Shown: positions 13,759 to 20,156 of the stretch, piece after piece
How positions within the stretch are numbered: the stretch's first letter is position 1
How the letters are laid out: every line of letters begins with the position of its first letter
Origin: Candidatus Uhrbacteria bacterium
GTDB taxonomy: Bacteria > Patescibacteriota > Patescibacteriia > 2-12-FULL-60-25
Length of the DNA: 21,005 nucleotides
Direction of reading: 5' to 3'
NCBI GenBank assembly: GCA_023246415.1
Contig: JAHFIK010000014.1
Coordinates: 1 to 21,005, forward strand
The notes under the pieces: model-generated
What the model was told of the DNA's origin: nothing
The model's database searches: none
What the model saw: only the letters and a program-made list of their open reading frames with translations
Program-made: the position numbers and the translations under genes

Positions 13759-14313
13759 ATGGAATTCAAGGCACTCGACATCGCCGGAGTTGTTCTCGTC
13801 ACCCCACGTGTCTTTGAAGACGCACGCGGCTGGTTTATGGAATCCTATAGCGAACGCGAGTTTGCAACACAGGGGATCTCGGTTCACTTCGTTCAAGACA
13901 ATCATTCGCAGTCAAAGAAGGGAGTGTTGCGCGGTCTCCATTTTCAAAAAAATCCGCATGCACAGGACAAGCTCGTTCGCATCATTCGCGGGGAGGTCCT
14001 CGATGTGGTCGTTGACCTTCGCGTCGGATCGCCGACCTACCGGAAATGGATCGGGGTGCCGCTTTCCGAAACAAATCGGAACATCCTATTCATCCCAAAG
14101 GGATGCGCACATGGATTCGTCACGCGATCGGACCATGCGGAACTGGAATACAAGGTATCTGATTTTTACGATGCGGCGTGTGATGGTGGAATCGCATGGA
14201 ATGATCCGGAAATCGGTGTTGATTGGGGCATCACGGACCCGGTGCTTTCTGAAAAAGATGCGGCGCTTCCGACCCTGAAAGACGCGGGGTCGCTATTCAC
14301 CTATGACGCATAA
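13759..14313 (+). CDS. rmlC: dTDP-4-dehydrorhamnose 3,5-epimerase
   Basis: The 184-residue cupin enzyme performs the third step of dTDP-L-rhamnose synthesis. The N-terminal pattern F.D.RGWFMESY (19-30), VQDNHSQSKKGVLRGLHFQ with the catalytic histidine H61, the FIPKGCAHGF loop (111-120), and LEYKVSDFY with Y131 as the likely acid are all present, as is AWNDPEIGVDW. Length is normal. It overlaps rmlD by 11 bases, so translation is probably coupled. RmlA and RmlB, needed for the first two steps, are not in this window. There is no Shine-Dalgarno sequence before the ATG. Confidence 0.95.
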   Translation: MEFKALDIAGVVLVTPRVFEDARGWFMESYSEREFATQGISVHFVQDNHSQSKKGVLRGLHFQKNPHAQDKLVRIIRGEVLDVVVDLRVGSPTYRKWIGVPLSETNRNILFIPKGCAHGFVTRSDHAELEYKVSDFYDAACDGGIAWNDPEIGVDWGITDPVLSEKDAALPTLKDAGSLFTYDA

Positions 14314-15202
14314 ACTCCTCGTGATCGGATCTCGCGGTCTTCTTGGGCAAGCCTGTCTTGCCTCTGCGATTGCGCATGAATGGGAAGGTGTCGGCGTGGA
14401 TGTTGGGGAAATCGATATTACGGATGCCGCATCCGTTGAAGCGGTCATTGCTCGTGAGCAACCGAGCGCGGTGATTAATTGCGCCGCCTATACGGATGTG
14501 GAAGGGGCGGAGACGCCGGACGGCCGCGCCATCGCGGATCGCGTGAATGGGGAGGGGCCGGGCATCGTGGCGCATGCCTGTCTTCGACACAAATCCGCCT
14601 TTATCCATCTCTCGACGGATTATATATTTAACGGAACTTCGGAATCCGGGGCCGAGGAGGCGGATGTCCCATCGGAACCGATGAACGCCTACGGGGCAAC
14701 CAAGCGAGCGGGGGAGATCGCGGTGACGAATGTGGCGGGTGGACTCATTGGATCGCATTTTCAATGTGTCGAGCCGCAAATCTGTTTGGTTCGAACGAGT
14801 TGGCTGTTCGGTGCATCTGCGAAGAATTTTGTTTCAAAGGTTGCAGATCGCGCGAGAGCGGAAGGGACGGTTTCAGTGGTCACGGATGAAATCGGATGTC
14901 CGACGTATGTGCGTGATCTTGCCGAGTGTCTCATCTGGATGCTTGAAGCAGAGAGTCGTTCGGGGATCTATCATGTGGTGGGGCTTGGATCGTGTTCACG
15001 GTTTGAATTTGCAGATGCGGTGTTAAAAGGATTGGGGATTCCAGCGACGGTCACTCCGACGACACTGGATGCGTTCCCACGGAAGGCGAAGATCGCGCAT
15101 GTCTCGGTGCTTAAAAATACGAAACTTCCCAAATTGCGCACCTGGCAAGAAATGGTGCAGGGATACTGTGAAGAAGTGGGGAGAGAGAGGAGTGGTTTTT
15201 AG
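14303..15202 (+). CDS. rmlD: dTDP-4-dehydrorhamnose reductase
   Basis: The 299-residue short-chain dehydrogenase makes dTDP-L-rhamnose from the epimerised keto sugar using NAD(P)H. The Rossmann loop GSRGLLG (9-15), INCAAYTDVEGAE (58-70), the catalytic STDYIF (104-109) and YGATK (Y130, K134), and RTSWLFG are all as in RmlD. Length is normal. The ATG lies inside the end of rmlC, and a HAD gene starts six bases after its stop, so the three genes form an operon. Rhamnose is likely used in a surface glycan; the glycan itself is not shown here. Confidence 0.95.
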   Translation: MTHKLLVIGSRGLLGQACLASAIAHEWEGVGVDVGEIDITDAASVEAVIAREQPSAVINCAAYTDVEGAETPDGRAIADRVNGEGPGIVAHACLRHKSAFIHLSTDYIFNGTSESGAEEADVPSEPMNAYGATKRAGEIAVTNVAGGLIGSHFQCVEPQICLVRTSWLFGASAKNFVSKVADRARAEGTVSVVTDEIGCPTYVRDLAECLIWMLEAESRSGIYHVVGLGSCSRFEFADAVLKGLGIPATVTPTTLDAFPRKAKIAHVSVLKNTKLPKLRTWQEMVQGYCEEVGRERSGF

Positions 15203-15208
15203 TTTTTT

Positions 15209-15841
15209 ATGATCACGCCGTATCGTCACATCTCGTTTGATTTAGACGGTACGCTCGTCAGGACGCTTGCTTCGTATCGGCATCAATTAGTTCCCGATGT
15301 CATTCAGCGGTGTGGCGGATCTGCAGATTCTTTATCGATAGATCGTTTTTGGTTCGAGGGGAATCGTTCTGAAATTATCGCAAATGAGTTTCAAGTTGAT
15401 CCAGAACGGTTTTGGAAAATATTTAATGAGCTGGACACGGTCGAAAGAAGGATGCCGCACACCTCGGTGTATGACGATGTGATCGTGACGATCCAGCGTA
15501 TAAAATCTCTTGGAAAAACCGTGTCAATCATTACGGGTTCTCCACCGTGGATCGGTGAGATGGAAATAAAGAAGCTCGAAAACGTCACGATTGATCATGT
15601 CTGCTTTGCGCGTTCAGAAGGAGGGTATCCGCGGAAACCAAGTCCGGAAAGTATGCATGCGGTTCTTTGTGCGGTTGGTCATGTCGCCAAAGAAACGCTG
15701 TATATCGGAAACGGACAAGAAGATGCGGAATTCGCAAAGGCCGCAGGATGCGACTTCGTGATGATTGATCGGAACGAGTATCGATTCAGTGACCGAGAGT
15801 CATCGCCGACGATTTCTTCGCTTGAACGATTATTCGTCTAA
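15209..15841 (+). CDS. HAD-family phosphatase in the rml operon
   Basis: The 210-residue HAD hydrolase has motif I DLDGT (D11, D13), motif II TG at 109-110 (SIITGSP), a motif III lysine at K143 (RKPSPES), and motif IV GNGQEDAEFAKAAG (167-180). The segment between motifs I and II is a helical cap of the phosphoglycolate-phosphatase type. The substrate is unknown; by position it might act on a sugar phosphate of the rhamnose pathway, but this is only context. Its stop codon lies in the stem of the following terminator. Confidence 0.85.
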   Translation: MITPYRHISFDLDGTLVRTLASYRHQLVPDVIQRCGGSADSLSIDRFWFEGNRSEIIANEFQVDPERFWKIFNELDTVERRMPHTSVYDDVIVTIQRIKSLGKTVSIITGSPPWIGEMEIKKLENVTIDHVCFARSEGGYPRKPSPESMHAVLCAVGHVAKETLYIGNGQEDAEFAKAAGCDFVMIDRNEYRFSDRESSPTISSLERLFV

Positions 15842-15875
15842 CACAAAAGAGCCAAGGATGGCTCTTTTGTGTTAG
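15838..15875. terminator. Bidirectional terminator between the HAD and peptidoglycan-binding genes
   Basis: A perfect 17-base stem (15838-15854 with 15859-15875) has loop AGGA and the core AAAAGAGCCA/TGGCTCTTTT. It contains the HAD stop codon and separates convergent genes. Confidence 0.9.
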
Positions 15876-15884
15876 ACCGCTGTG

Positions 15885-16652
15885 CTAAATGGCATTCAGC
15901 GCCTTCGCCGTCCGTGGTCCGACTTGCCCGGCGCCGGGCGCATCTTCACTGGAGATGATCCCTTTTTTGAGTTGGAATTTGATGACGAGCGCTTTGGTGG
16001 CCGGGCCAAAATATCCGCTGATGCGTGGGAGGGATGAGGTGCCGAAGTGGTTCACGAGTTTTTGCTGGAGGCGCGTTACGGATGCGGATTGCATGCCGAG
16101 GCGGAGACCACTTTCGATCGGACGGATTGAACGTGTTGTCGTGGTTGTACGTGTTTTTACGATCGTCTGTTTTGGTAATGCGGTGGCAGATACAGTTTTT
16201 TCTGTTGGGGCCGCAGACGTCTCTGCATCGGATGCGGCGACCGTGGCGTTTGCGATCGGGGCGAGTTTTACAGATTCTGGATTTTTGACGTTCGCGAGGA
16301 ATGAGGTGCGAGCATGCGTGACGGTTTTGGAAAATGAATGGATGGCAGACGCCGGTCCGAGCGCTCCGTATCCGCAGTACGGAAGATTGAGCGCATTCCA
16401 TCCGATTTCAATTTCCTGCTTGTACGCGGACACGGCATTTGCGTATTTTGCTTCCGAATACTTTGCGATATCTTTTTCGAGCTGCGTTTCCGCATTCGCA
16501 TAGAGTGCTTTTGCGGTGGCGGTAAGGCAGTGTGTTTCCGGCGACGCAGAGGATGTCGTCGTCGCAACAGCTGGAAGTGCCGTCATCGTGAATGCGAGTA
16601 GTGCGATTCCTGTGGCGAATATTTTTGTTGATGCAGAACGATGGTCCATCAT
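15885..16652 (-). CDS. Secreted peptidoglycan-binding-domain protein
   Basis: The 255-residue protein has a signal peptide (basic start, hydrophobic core about 11-30, AVA end), a helical middle of about 100 residues, a Thr/Ala-rich linker, and a C-terminal PG_binding_1 domain (about 181-255: GLRLGMQSASVTRLQQKL, GYFGPATKALVIKFQ and VGPRTAKALN). It probably binds peptidoglycan outside the membrane; no catalytic domain is evident. The middle part has two cysteines (about 42 and 93). An extended -10 TGATAGATT ends eight bases before the first of two adjacent ATG codons, so the first is chosen. The divergent neighbour is an M23 lipoprotein, another peptidoglycan-related protein. Confidence 0.85.
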   Translation of the reverse strand: MMDHRSASTKIFATGIALLAFTMTALPAVATTTSSASPETHCLTATAKALYANAETQLEKDIAKYSEAKYANAVSAYKQEIEIGWNALNLPYCGYGALGPASAIHSFSKTVTHARTSFLANVKNPESVKLAPIANATVAASDAETSAAPTEKTVSATALPKQTIVKTRTTTTTRSIRPIESGLRLGMQSASVTRLQQKLVNHFGTSSLPRISGYFGPATKALVIKFQLKKGIISSEDAPGAGQVGPRTAKALNAI

Positions 16653-16660
16653 AGATTTTC

Positions 16661-16669
16661 AATCTATCA
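16661..16669 (-). promoter_or_regulatory. Extended -10 promoter of the peptidoglycan-binding gene, leaderless start
   Basis: TGATAGATT on the minus strand ends eight bases before the ATG at 16652. Confidence 0.55.
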
Positions 16670-16701
16670 GGAAGCCATTTTTTTGTCACGATGTGAATAA
16701 A

Positions 16702-16776
16702 CAGGTCCGTAGGTGCGTAAGTCCGTAGGCCGGATCCGAACCTACGGACTTACGCACCTACGCACCTACGGACCTG
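16702..16776. repeat. Unit-built inverted repeat with one extra 8-base unit in one arm
   Basis: The left arm (16702-16729) is 28 bases. The right arm (16741-16776) is its exact complement except for one extra copy of CGCACCTA. The loop between them, CCGGATCCGAA, contains the GGATCCGAA core shared with the elements at 6421 and 17521. It lies in the divergent gap, upstream of both promoters. Confidence 0.93.
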
Positions 16777-16781
16777 GCATT

Positions 16782-16810
16782 TTGACATCCCCCTGTTCCC
16801 CACGTATGAA
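16782..16810 (+). promoter_or_regulatory. Sigma70-type promoter of the M23 lipoprotein gene
   Basis: TTGACA (16782-16787) and TATGAA (16805-16810) are 17 bases apart. The ATG at 16806 lies inside the -10 box and so cannot be the start. The mRNA would start near 16817. Confidence 0.65.
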
Positions 16811-16847
16811 CAAGATAGAAGGATCGCGGTGCGATCTCGATCAAGAT

Positions 16848-17522
16848 ATGAAGATACAATTCATTGCAATGATGCTTGCGGTCTCAGTACTTGGCGCAGG
16901 GTGTGCAAAGAACGAACTCGAGACGTTACCGACGCCAAGCATCTCACCGTCAATGGCCCAGACGGCTCCTTCGGTCGCCGCATCAACATCTTCGACCGTT
17001 TCCGTCTCAACGCACGCGACGAATACGATTACGTTGCCGTTGTCCGATGCACTGTCTCGCGTCACGAAAAAATCATTTGGCCTCTATGTCACGCCACAAC
17101 ACTCTCCGGTGAGTCCGGAGCGGTTCAAGGGATATCATGTCGGCACGGATTTCGAGACCACGGCGGACGAGAAAGATGCGGTCGTCTCCGTTCAAGCGAT
17201 TTGTGACGGTGCGCTCGCAATGAAGAAGCGTGCGACCGGATACGGAGGTGTCGCTGTGCAGCGATGCAAGATCAATGGAGGAGAGGTAACGGTCATCTAC
17301 GGTCATCTCAAACTCACGAGCGTAACGGCAAGCGTTGGCCATGTCTTCCGTGCGGGTGATGCGCTTGGGGTGCTGGGAAAAGGATTTAGCACAGAAACGG
17401 ACGGAGAGCGGAAACATCTTCATCTTGGAATCCATCGCGGAAAGGCGATCTCGATTTTGGGATACGTTCAGAGTAAGGCGGCGTTGAGCGCGTGGATTGA
17501 TCCGATGAGTGTGTTGAGATAG
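16848..17522 (+). CDS. M23-family (LytM-like) peptidase lipoprotein
   Basis: Numbered from the ATG at 16848 (224 residues), the protein has a lipoprotein signal (hydrophobic stretch and LGAGC with C19), a Ser/Thr/Pro linker, and a LytM domain (about 95-224). The zinc ligands are in place: H97 and D101 in HVGTDF and H192 in HLHLGI (190-195), with H153 in YGHL and H190 as catalytic histidines. It therefore could cut peptidoglycan cross-links outside the membrane. A longer frame starts at 16713 or 16806, but the -10 box overlaps 16806, and a start there would put several acidic residues before the signal. No Shine-Dalgarno sequence is seen before 16848. Its TAG stop is followed directly by a perfect inverted repeat. 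Confidence 0.88.
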   Translation: MKIQFIAMMLAVSVLGAGCAKNELETLPTPSISPSMAQTAPSVAASTSSTVSVSTHATNTITLPLSDALSRVTKKSFGLYVTPQHSPVSPERFKGYHVGTDFETTADEKDAVVSVQAICDGALAMKKRATGYGGVAVQRCKINGGEVTVIYGHLKLTSVTASVGHVFRAGDALGVLGKGFSTETDGERKHLHLGIHRGKAISILGYVQSKAALSAWIDPMSVLR

Positions 17523-17606
17523 GTGAGTAGGTGAGTATGCAAGTAGGTAAGTAGGCAGGATCCGAATCCGACCTACTTACCTACTTGCATACTCACCTAC
17601 TCACCT
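17521..17606. repeat. Perfect 35-base inverted repeat built from 8-base units
   Basis: Arms 17521-17555 and 17572-17606 are perfectly complementary over 35 bases, separated by 16 bases (CAGGATCCGAATCCGA). The units read AGGTGAGT, AGGTGAGT, ATGCAAGT, AGGTAAGT, AGG. The first two bases of the left arm are the last two of the M23 stop codon. It lies between convergent genes and could terminate or protect the M23 mRNA, but there is no T-run on the plus strand. Confidence 0.96.
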
Positions 17607-17641
17607 AAAAAAAAGTGCAGCGCCGAGGATGCTCGGCGCTG
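17607..17641 (-). terminator. Intrinsic terminator of the 144-residue unknown protein gene
   Basis: CAGCGCCGAG (17618-17627) pairs with CTCGGCGCTG (17632-17641) across GATG. On the minus strand a run of eight T (17607-17614) follows. It directly joins the inverted repeat at 17521-17606. Confidence 0.92.
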
Positions 17642-17672
17642 GCAGGATTGGGGACGATACCCGTGGAACGAA

Positions 17673-18107
17673 TTACATCGGTGCATCGTCTGCGATTTCA
17701 TCGAGTTTTCGATGGAGCCACGGAACGAGTTCATCTGGTGACCGTCCGCCGATTTTTTGGCGAATAACGGCTTCGACAATTTGGATCGGTGTGACGTCTG
17801 TCATCATCGGGCGTGGGGCGAACGGCGTACTGCATTCGACGGCGTGTTGGACAGGCTGGACGGATTTTCGAAATCCATTCCCGTCTAATTGGAACGAAGT
17901 GATCTGGCCGCGTTCTACGTGCGTGCAGAAAACAATGTGGCGACCACTAGCCTGGAGGAGTGCGATCGCGTCTCGTCCATCCGCACTTTGGAGAAAATGC
18001 TCTAAATGAAGCGCGAGCCGGACGATCGTCATTTGATCAAAGGTTCGAATGGGAGCGGGATGGGTTGATCGCCGGTATCGTTGTGCGGCGTCTCTCCAAT
18101 TCGTCAT
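17673..18107 (-). CDS. Small protein of unknown function, 144 residues
   Basis: I do not recognise a family. The ATG at 18107 (MTNWRDAAQRYRRST) is chosen because GAGGT (18113-18117) lies five bases upstream; the frame is open to 18182. The protein is soluble with no signal or membrane helix: a basic N-terminus, a helix (MTIVRLALHLEHFLQS), a likely beta section (RHIVFCTHVERGQITSFQLD), and a helical acidic C-terminus (VTPIQIVEAVIRQKI, then DELVPWLHRKLDEIADDA). It is a one-gene unit with its own TTGACA promoter and terminator, convergent with the M23 gene. Confidence 0.78.
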   Translation of the reverse strand: MTNWRDAAQRYRRSTHPAPIRTFDQMTIVRLALHLEHFLQSADGRDAIALLQASGRHIVFCTHVERGQITSFQLDGNGFRKSVQPVQHAVECSTPFAPRPMMTDVTPIQIVEAVIRQKIGGRSPDELVPWLHRKLDEIADDAPM

Positions 18108-18139
18108 GTCACACCTCATGTGAGTGAAGGACAGTAGGA

Positions 18140-18169
18140 AGCGTAACGTCGTGATCATGGGGCTGTCAA
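18140..18169 (-). promoter_or_regulatory. Promoter of the 144-residue protein gene
   Basis: TTGACA (18164-18169) and TACGCT (18140-18145) are 18 bases apart on the minus strand. The leader is about 27 bases and contains GAGGT. The same hexamer pair and spacing occur before the MFS gene. Confidence 0.55.
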
Positions 18170-18230
18170 TCGGTGAACTCAATTAGATTGAACGATTGGT
18201 TGCTTTTTCTGCTCATAAGGCAGATGATGA

Positions 18231-18287
18231 ATGTCTAGAGTCGAAATCGAGAAAAAGATCCAGCAGATATTGAAGAAGGACGATTGA
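18231..18287 (+). CDS. Possible 18-residue small ORF
   Basis: ATG at 18231 to TGA at 18285-18287 encodes MSRVEIEKKIQQILKKDD, a charged amphipathic helix. The composition looks coding, but there is no clear Shine-Dalgarno sequence or promoter. It may be a small protein, a leader peptide for the cupredoxin gene, or the remains of a longer gene. Confidence 0.22.
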   Translation: MSRVEIEKKIQQILKKDD

Positions 18288-18332
18288 TCGCATGCGATGA
18301 ACGGGCATGCGCGGACAGTGCTTATTCATTTT

Positions 18333-18338
18333 TATTCT
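18333..18338 (+). promoter_or_regulatory. -10 box of the cupredoxin gene, leaderless start
   Basis: TATTCT ends six bases before the ATG at 18345. No good -35 box is visible. Confidence 0.42.
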
Positions 18339-18344
18339 CTTGAT

Positions 18345-18758
18345 ATGAATACACGACAAGTCTCTTCATTCGCAGGGCTCCTGTTTGGAGCACTGCTCCT
18401 CGGTGCGGGTTGTTTTGGATCGACGACACCCGTCCAGACTCCGACACCAGCGCAGGTACCAACGACACCGACGAGCGCAACGGATGGGAATGCGCCAACC
18501 GCTCCAGAGGCGAGAATCACCATTCAGAGTTTCGCATTCACGCCGCAGAGCGTGACGGTGAGTAAGGGGACGAAAGTCACGTGGTCGAATAACGACAGCG
18601 TCGCGCATACGGTGGTCGGTGACTCGGGGACTCCGGGGACGAGTGGAAGTATTGCACCAGGCGCAACGTATTCCTATACGTTCACGCAGGCGGGGACGTT
18701 TACCTATCATTGCGGGATCCATCCAAGCATGACAGGAACGATTACCGTGACGCCATAA
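18345..18758 (+). CDS. Cupredoxin (plastocyanin-like) lipoprotein
   Basis: Numbered from the ATG at 18345 (137 residues), the protein has a lipoprotein signal (LLLGAGC, C23), a Thr/Pro linker, and a cupredoxin domain (about 55-137). The type 1 copper ligands are all present: H88 in SVAHTVV, and C123, H126 and M129 in YHCGIHPSM. It should carry electrons or bind copper at the outer membrane surface; the partner is unknown. A frame from 18297 is open, but the start at 18345 gives a proper signal peptide and fits the -10 box six bases upstream. It is a single gene ending in a bidirectional terminator. Confidence 0.9.
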   Translation: MNTRQVSSFAGLLFGALLLGAGCFGSTTPVQTPTPAQVPTTPTSATDGNAPTAPEARITIQSFAFTPQSVTVSKGTKVTWSNNDSVAHTVVGDSGTPGTSGSIAPGATYSYTFTQAGTFTYHCGIHPSMTGTITVTP

Positions 18759-18771
18759 GGAACGTCTCGTC

Positions 18772-18805
18772 AAAAAAACATTCGCATCCCTGCGAGTGTT
18801 TTTTT
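18772..18805. terminator. Bidirectional terminator between cupredoxin and MFS genes
   Basis: AAAAAAACATTCGCA (18772-18786) pairs with TGCGAGTGTTTTTTT (18791-18805) across TCCC, with one G-T pair. Both strands end in a T-run. Confidence 0.93.
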
Positions 18806-18818
18806 GAAATGGATTGAA

Positions 18819-20006
18819 TTATGCGATCACAGGTGTCCGTTTTCGGAAGAGGCTTACGAGGATGAGGAATCCGATCAGGGATCCTGCGGCACTGATTTGA
18901 AATGCGAGCGTTGGGGAGACTGTGTCCCAGATTTTTCCAAGACCGAATCCACCGACAATGACGCTGATGCCAGTGAGCGTGTAGAAAATGGCGTAGGCGC
19001 TTCCGCGTGTTTGTTCTGGAACGAGGTCGGCAATGATGGCGCGTCCTGACCCTTCGGTGAGGGCATAGAAGAGGCCGAATAGGGCGAAGAGGGCGAGTGC
19101 GGCGATGATCCCGGGGTGAAAGGAGAAAAGAAGTTCGGTGAGGGCAAGCACAAGCCAGCCCGCCGCGATGAGTGGAGCTTTGCCAACACGATCGCTCCAG
19201 ATGCCAATCGGGTAGGAGAGCAGGGCGTAGAGAAGCGTGAAGCCGGCGAAGAGGATCGGAATGAGCGAGAGCGGGATTCCAATGTCGTGTGCGCGGAGGA
19301 GGAAGAGGGAATCGTTGATTTTGGTCAGCATCGCGATGCTTGTTCCAATCGTGAACACCCAAAATGCCCCTGGGAGTTTTGCGATCGGGAGCGGTGCTCG
19401 GCGTGTCTCTGAAGTTTTTTCTCGGATACCGAACCAGATGAGGAGCAAGGCGATCGCGCCCGGGATTGCGGCAAGTGCGAAGATGAATCGATACGTCCCC
19501 ATGGTTGCCCCAAGGAGAATGAGAAGCGCGCCTGCAACAGATGGCCCGAAGACCGATCCGGCGGTATCAATAAGACGCTGGAAACCGAATGCCCGACCGC
19601 GCGATTCTTTTGCAGCATCGTCAGCGATCAGGGCGTCACGCGGCGCATCTTTCGTTCCTTTTCCGATGCCGTCGATACACCGTAGTGCTGCGACTGTGGA
19701 AAATGAGCCAGCGAGCGCGAGCAGTGGTCGTGCAACGGATGACAGAGCATACCCGAAGAAGACAAATGGCTTGCGTCTGCGGAAGCGGTCAGAGAGGATG
19801 CCGGAGATAAAACGAAAGACACTCGTCGCTCCTTGAAGGGTGCCGTCGATGAGGCCGATGCCCGCCGCACTGATCCCGAGCAGTGTCAGGAACCCCGGCA
19901 GAACGGGCGTGATGAGATCCTGTCCGAATCCTGACGCAAGTGCCACAAAGGCGACAATGATGACGTTGCGTGGGATGCGGGGACGGGGAGGTGAAGATGT
20001 ATCCAT
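18819..20006 (-). CDS. MFS transporter
   Basis: The 395-residue protein has about 12 membrane helices and motif A after helix 2 (GILSDRFRRRKP). The loop after helix 4 (RCIDGIGKGTKDAPRDALIADDA, followed by RGRAFGFQRLIDTAGSVFGP) is typical of a bacterial MFS subgroup. A second motif-A-like SYPIGIWSDRVGKAP marks the second half. The substrate is not evident. The promoter TTGACA/TACGCT lies about 65-95 bases upstream and leaves a leader of roughly 60 bases without a Shine-Dalgarno sequence at the ATG. It is convergent with the cupredoxin gene; no functional link is clear. Confidence 0.9.
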   Translation of the reverse strand: MDTSSPPRPRIPRNVIIVAFVALASGFGQDLITPVLPGFLTLLGISAAGIGLIDGTLQGATSVFRFISGILSDRFRRRKPFVFFGYALSSVARPLLALAGSFSTVAALRCIDGIGKGTKDAPRDALIADDAAKESRGRAFGFQRLIDTAGSVFGPSVAGALLILLGATMGTYRFIFALAAIPGAIALLLIWFGIREKTSETRRAPLPIAKLPGAFWVFTIGTSIAMLTKINDSLFLLRAHDIGIPLSLIPILFAGFTLLYALLSYPIGIWSDRVGKAPLIAAGWLVLALTELLFSFHPGIIAALALFALFGLFYALTEGSGRAIIADLVPEQTRGSAYAIFYTLTGISVIVGGFGLGKIWDTVSPTLAFQISAAGSLIGFLILVSLFRKRTPVIA

Positions 20007-20070
20007 AATGAGCGATGGTTTATTTTTTGAGGGCGTCGTTCGTTCGATTACGTCACCTCGCTTGAAAAGA

Positions 20071-20100
20071 AGCGTAGCGGTCCGCCGTTTCTTCTGTCAA
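20071..20100 (-). promoter_or_regulatory. Promoter of the MFS gene
   Basis: TTGACA (20095-20100) and TACGCT (20071-20076) are 18 bases apart on the minus strand. The leader contains AGGTGA near 20052-20057, but no start codon follows at a suitable distance. Confidence 0.5.
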
Positions 20101-20110
20101 CGGAAGTATT

Positions 20111-20141
20111 CGAAAAGCCCGCTGAACGTGGCGGGCTTTCG
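20111..20141 (-). terminator. Intrinsic terminator of the unknown membrane protein gene
   Basis: CGAAAAGCCCGC (20111-20122) pairs with GCGGGCTTTCG (20131-20141) with one bulged base. On the minus strand the stem ends in GGCTTTTCG. It lies just upstream of the MFS promoter. Confidence 0.75.
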
Positions 20142-20156
20142 AGAATGAGGAGGATA

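Noticed and set aside
16713..16847. Longer N-terminus of the M23 lipoprotein
   Set aside because: The upstream ATG at 16806 lies inside the -10 box, and the extra acidic residues would spoil the lipoprotein signal.
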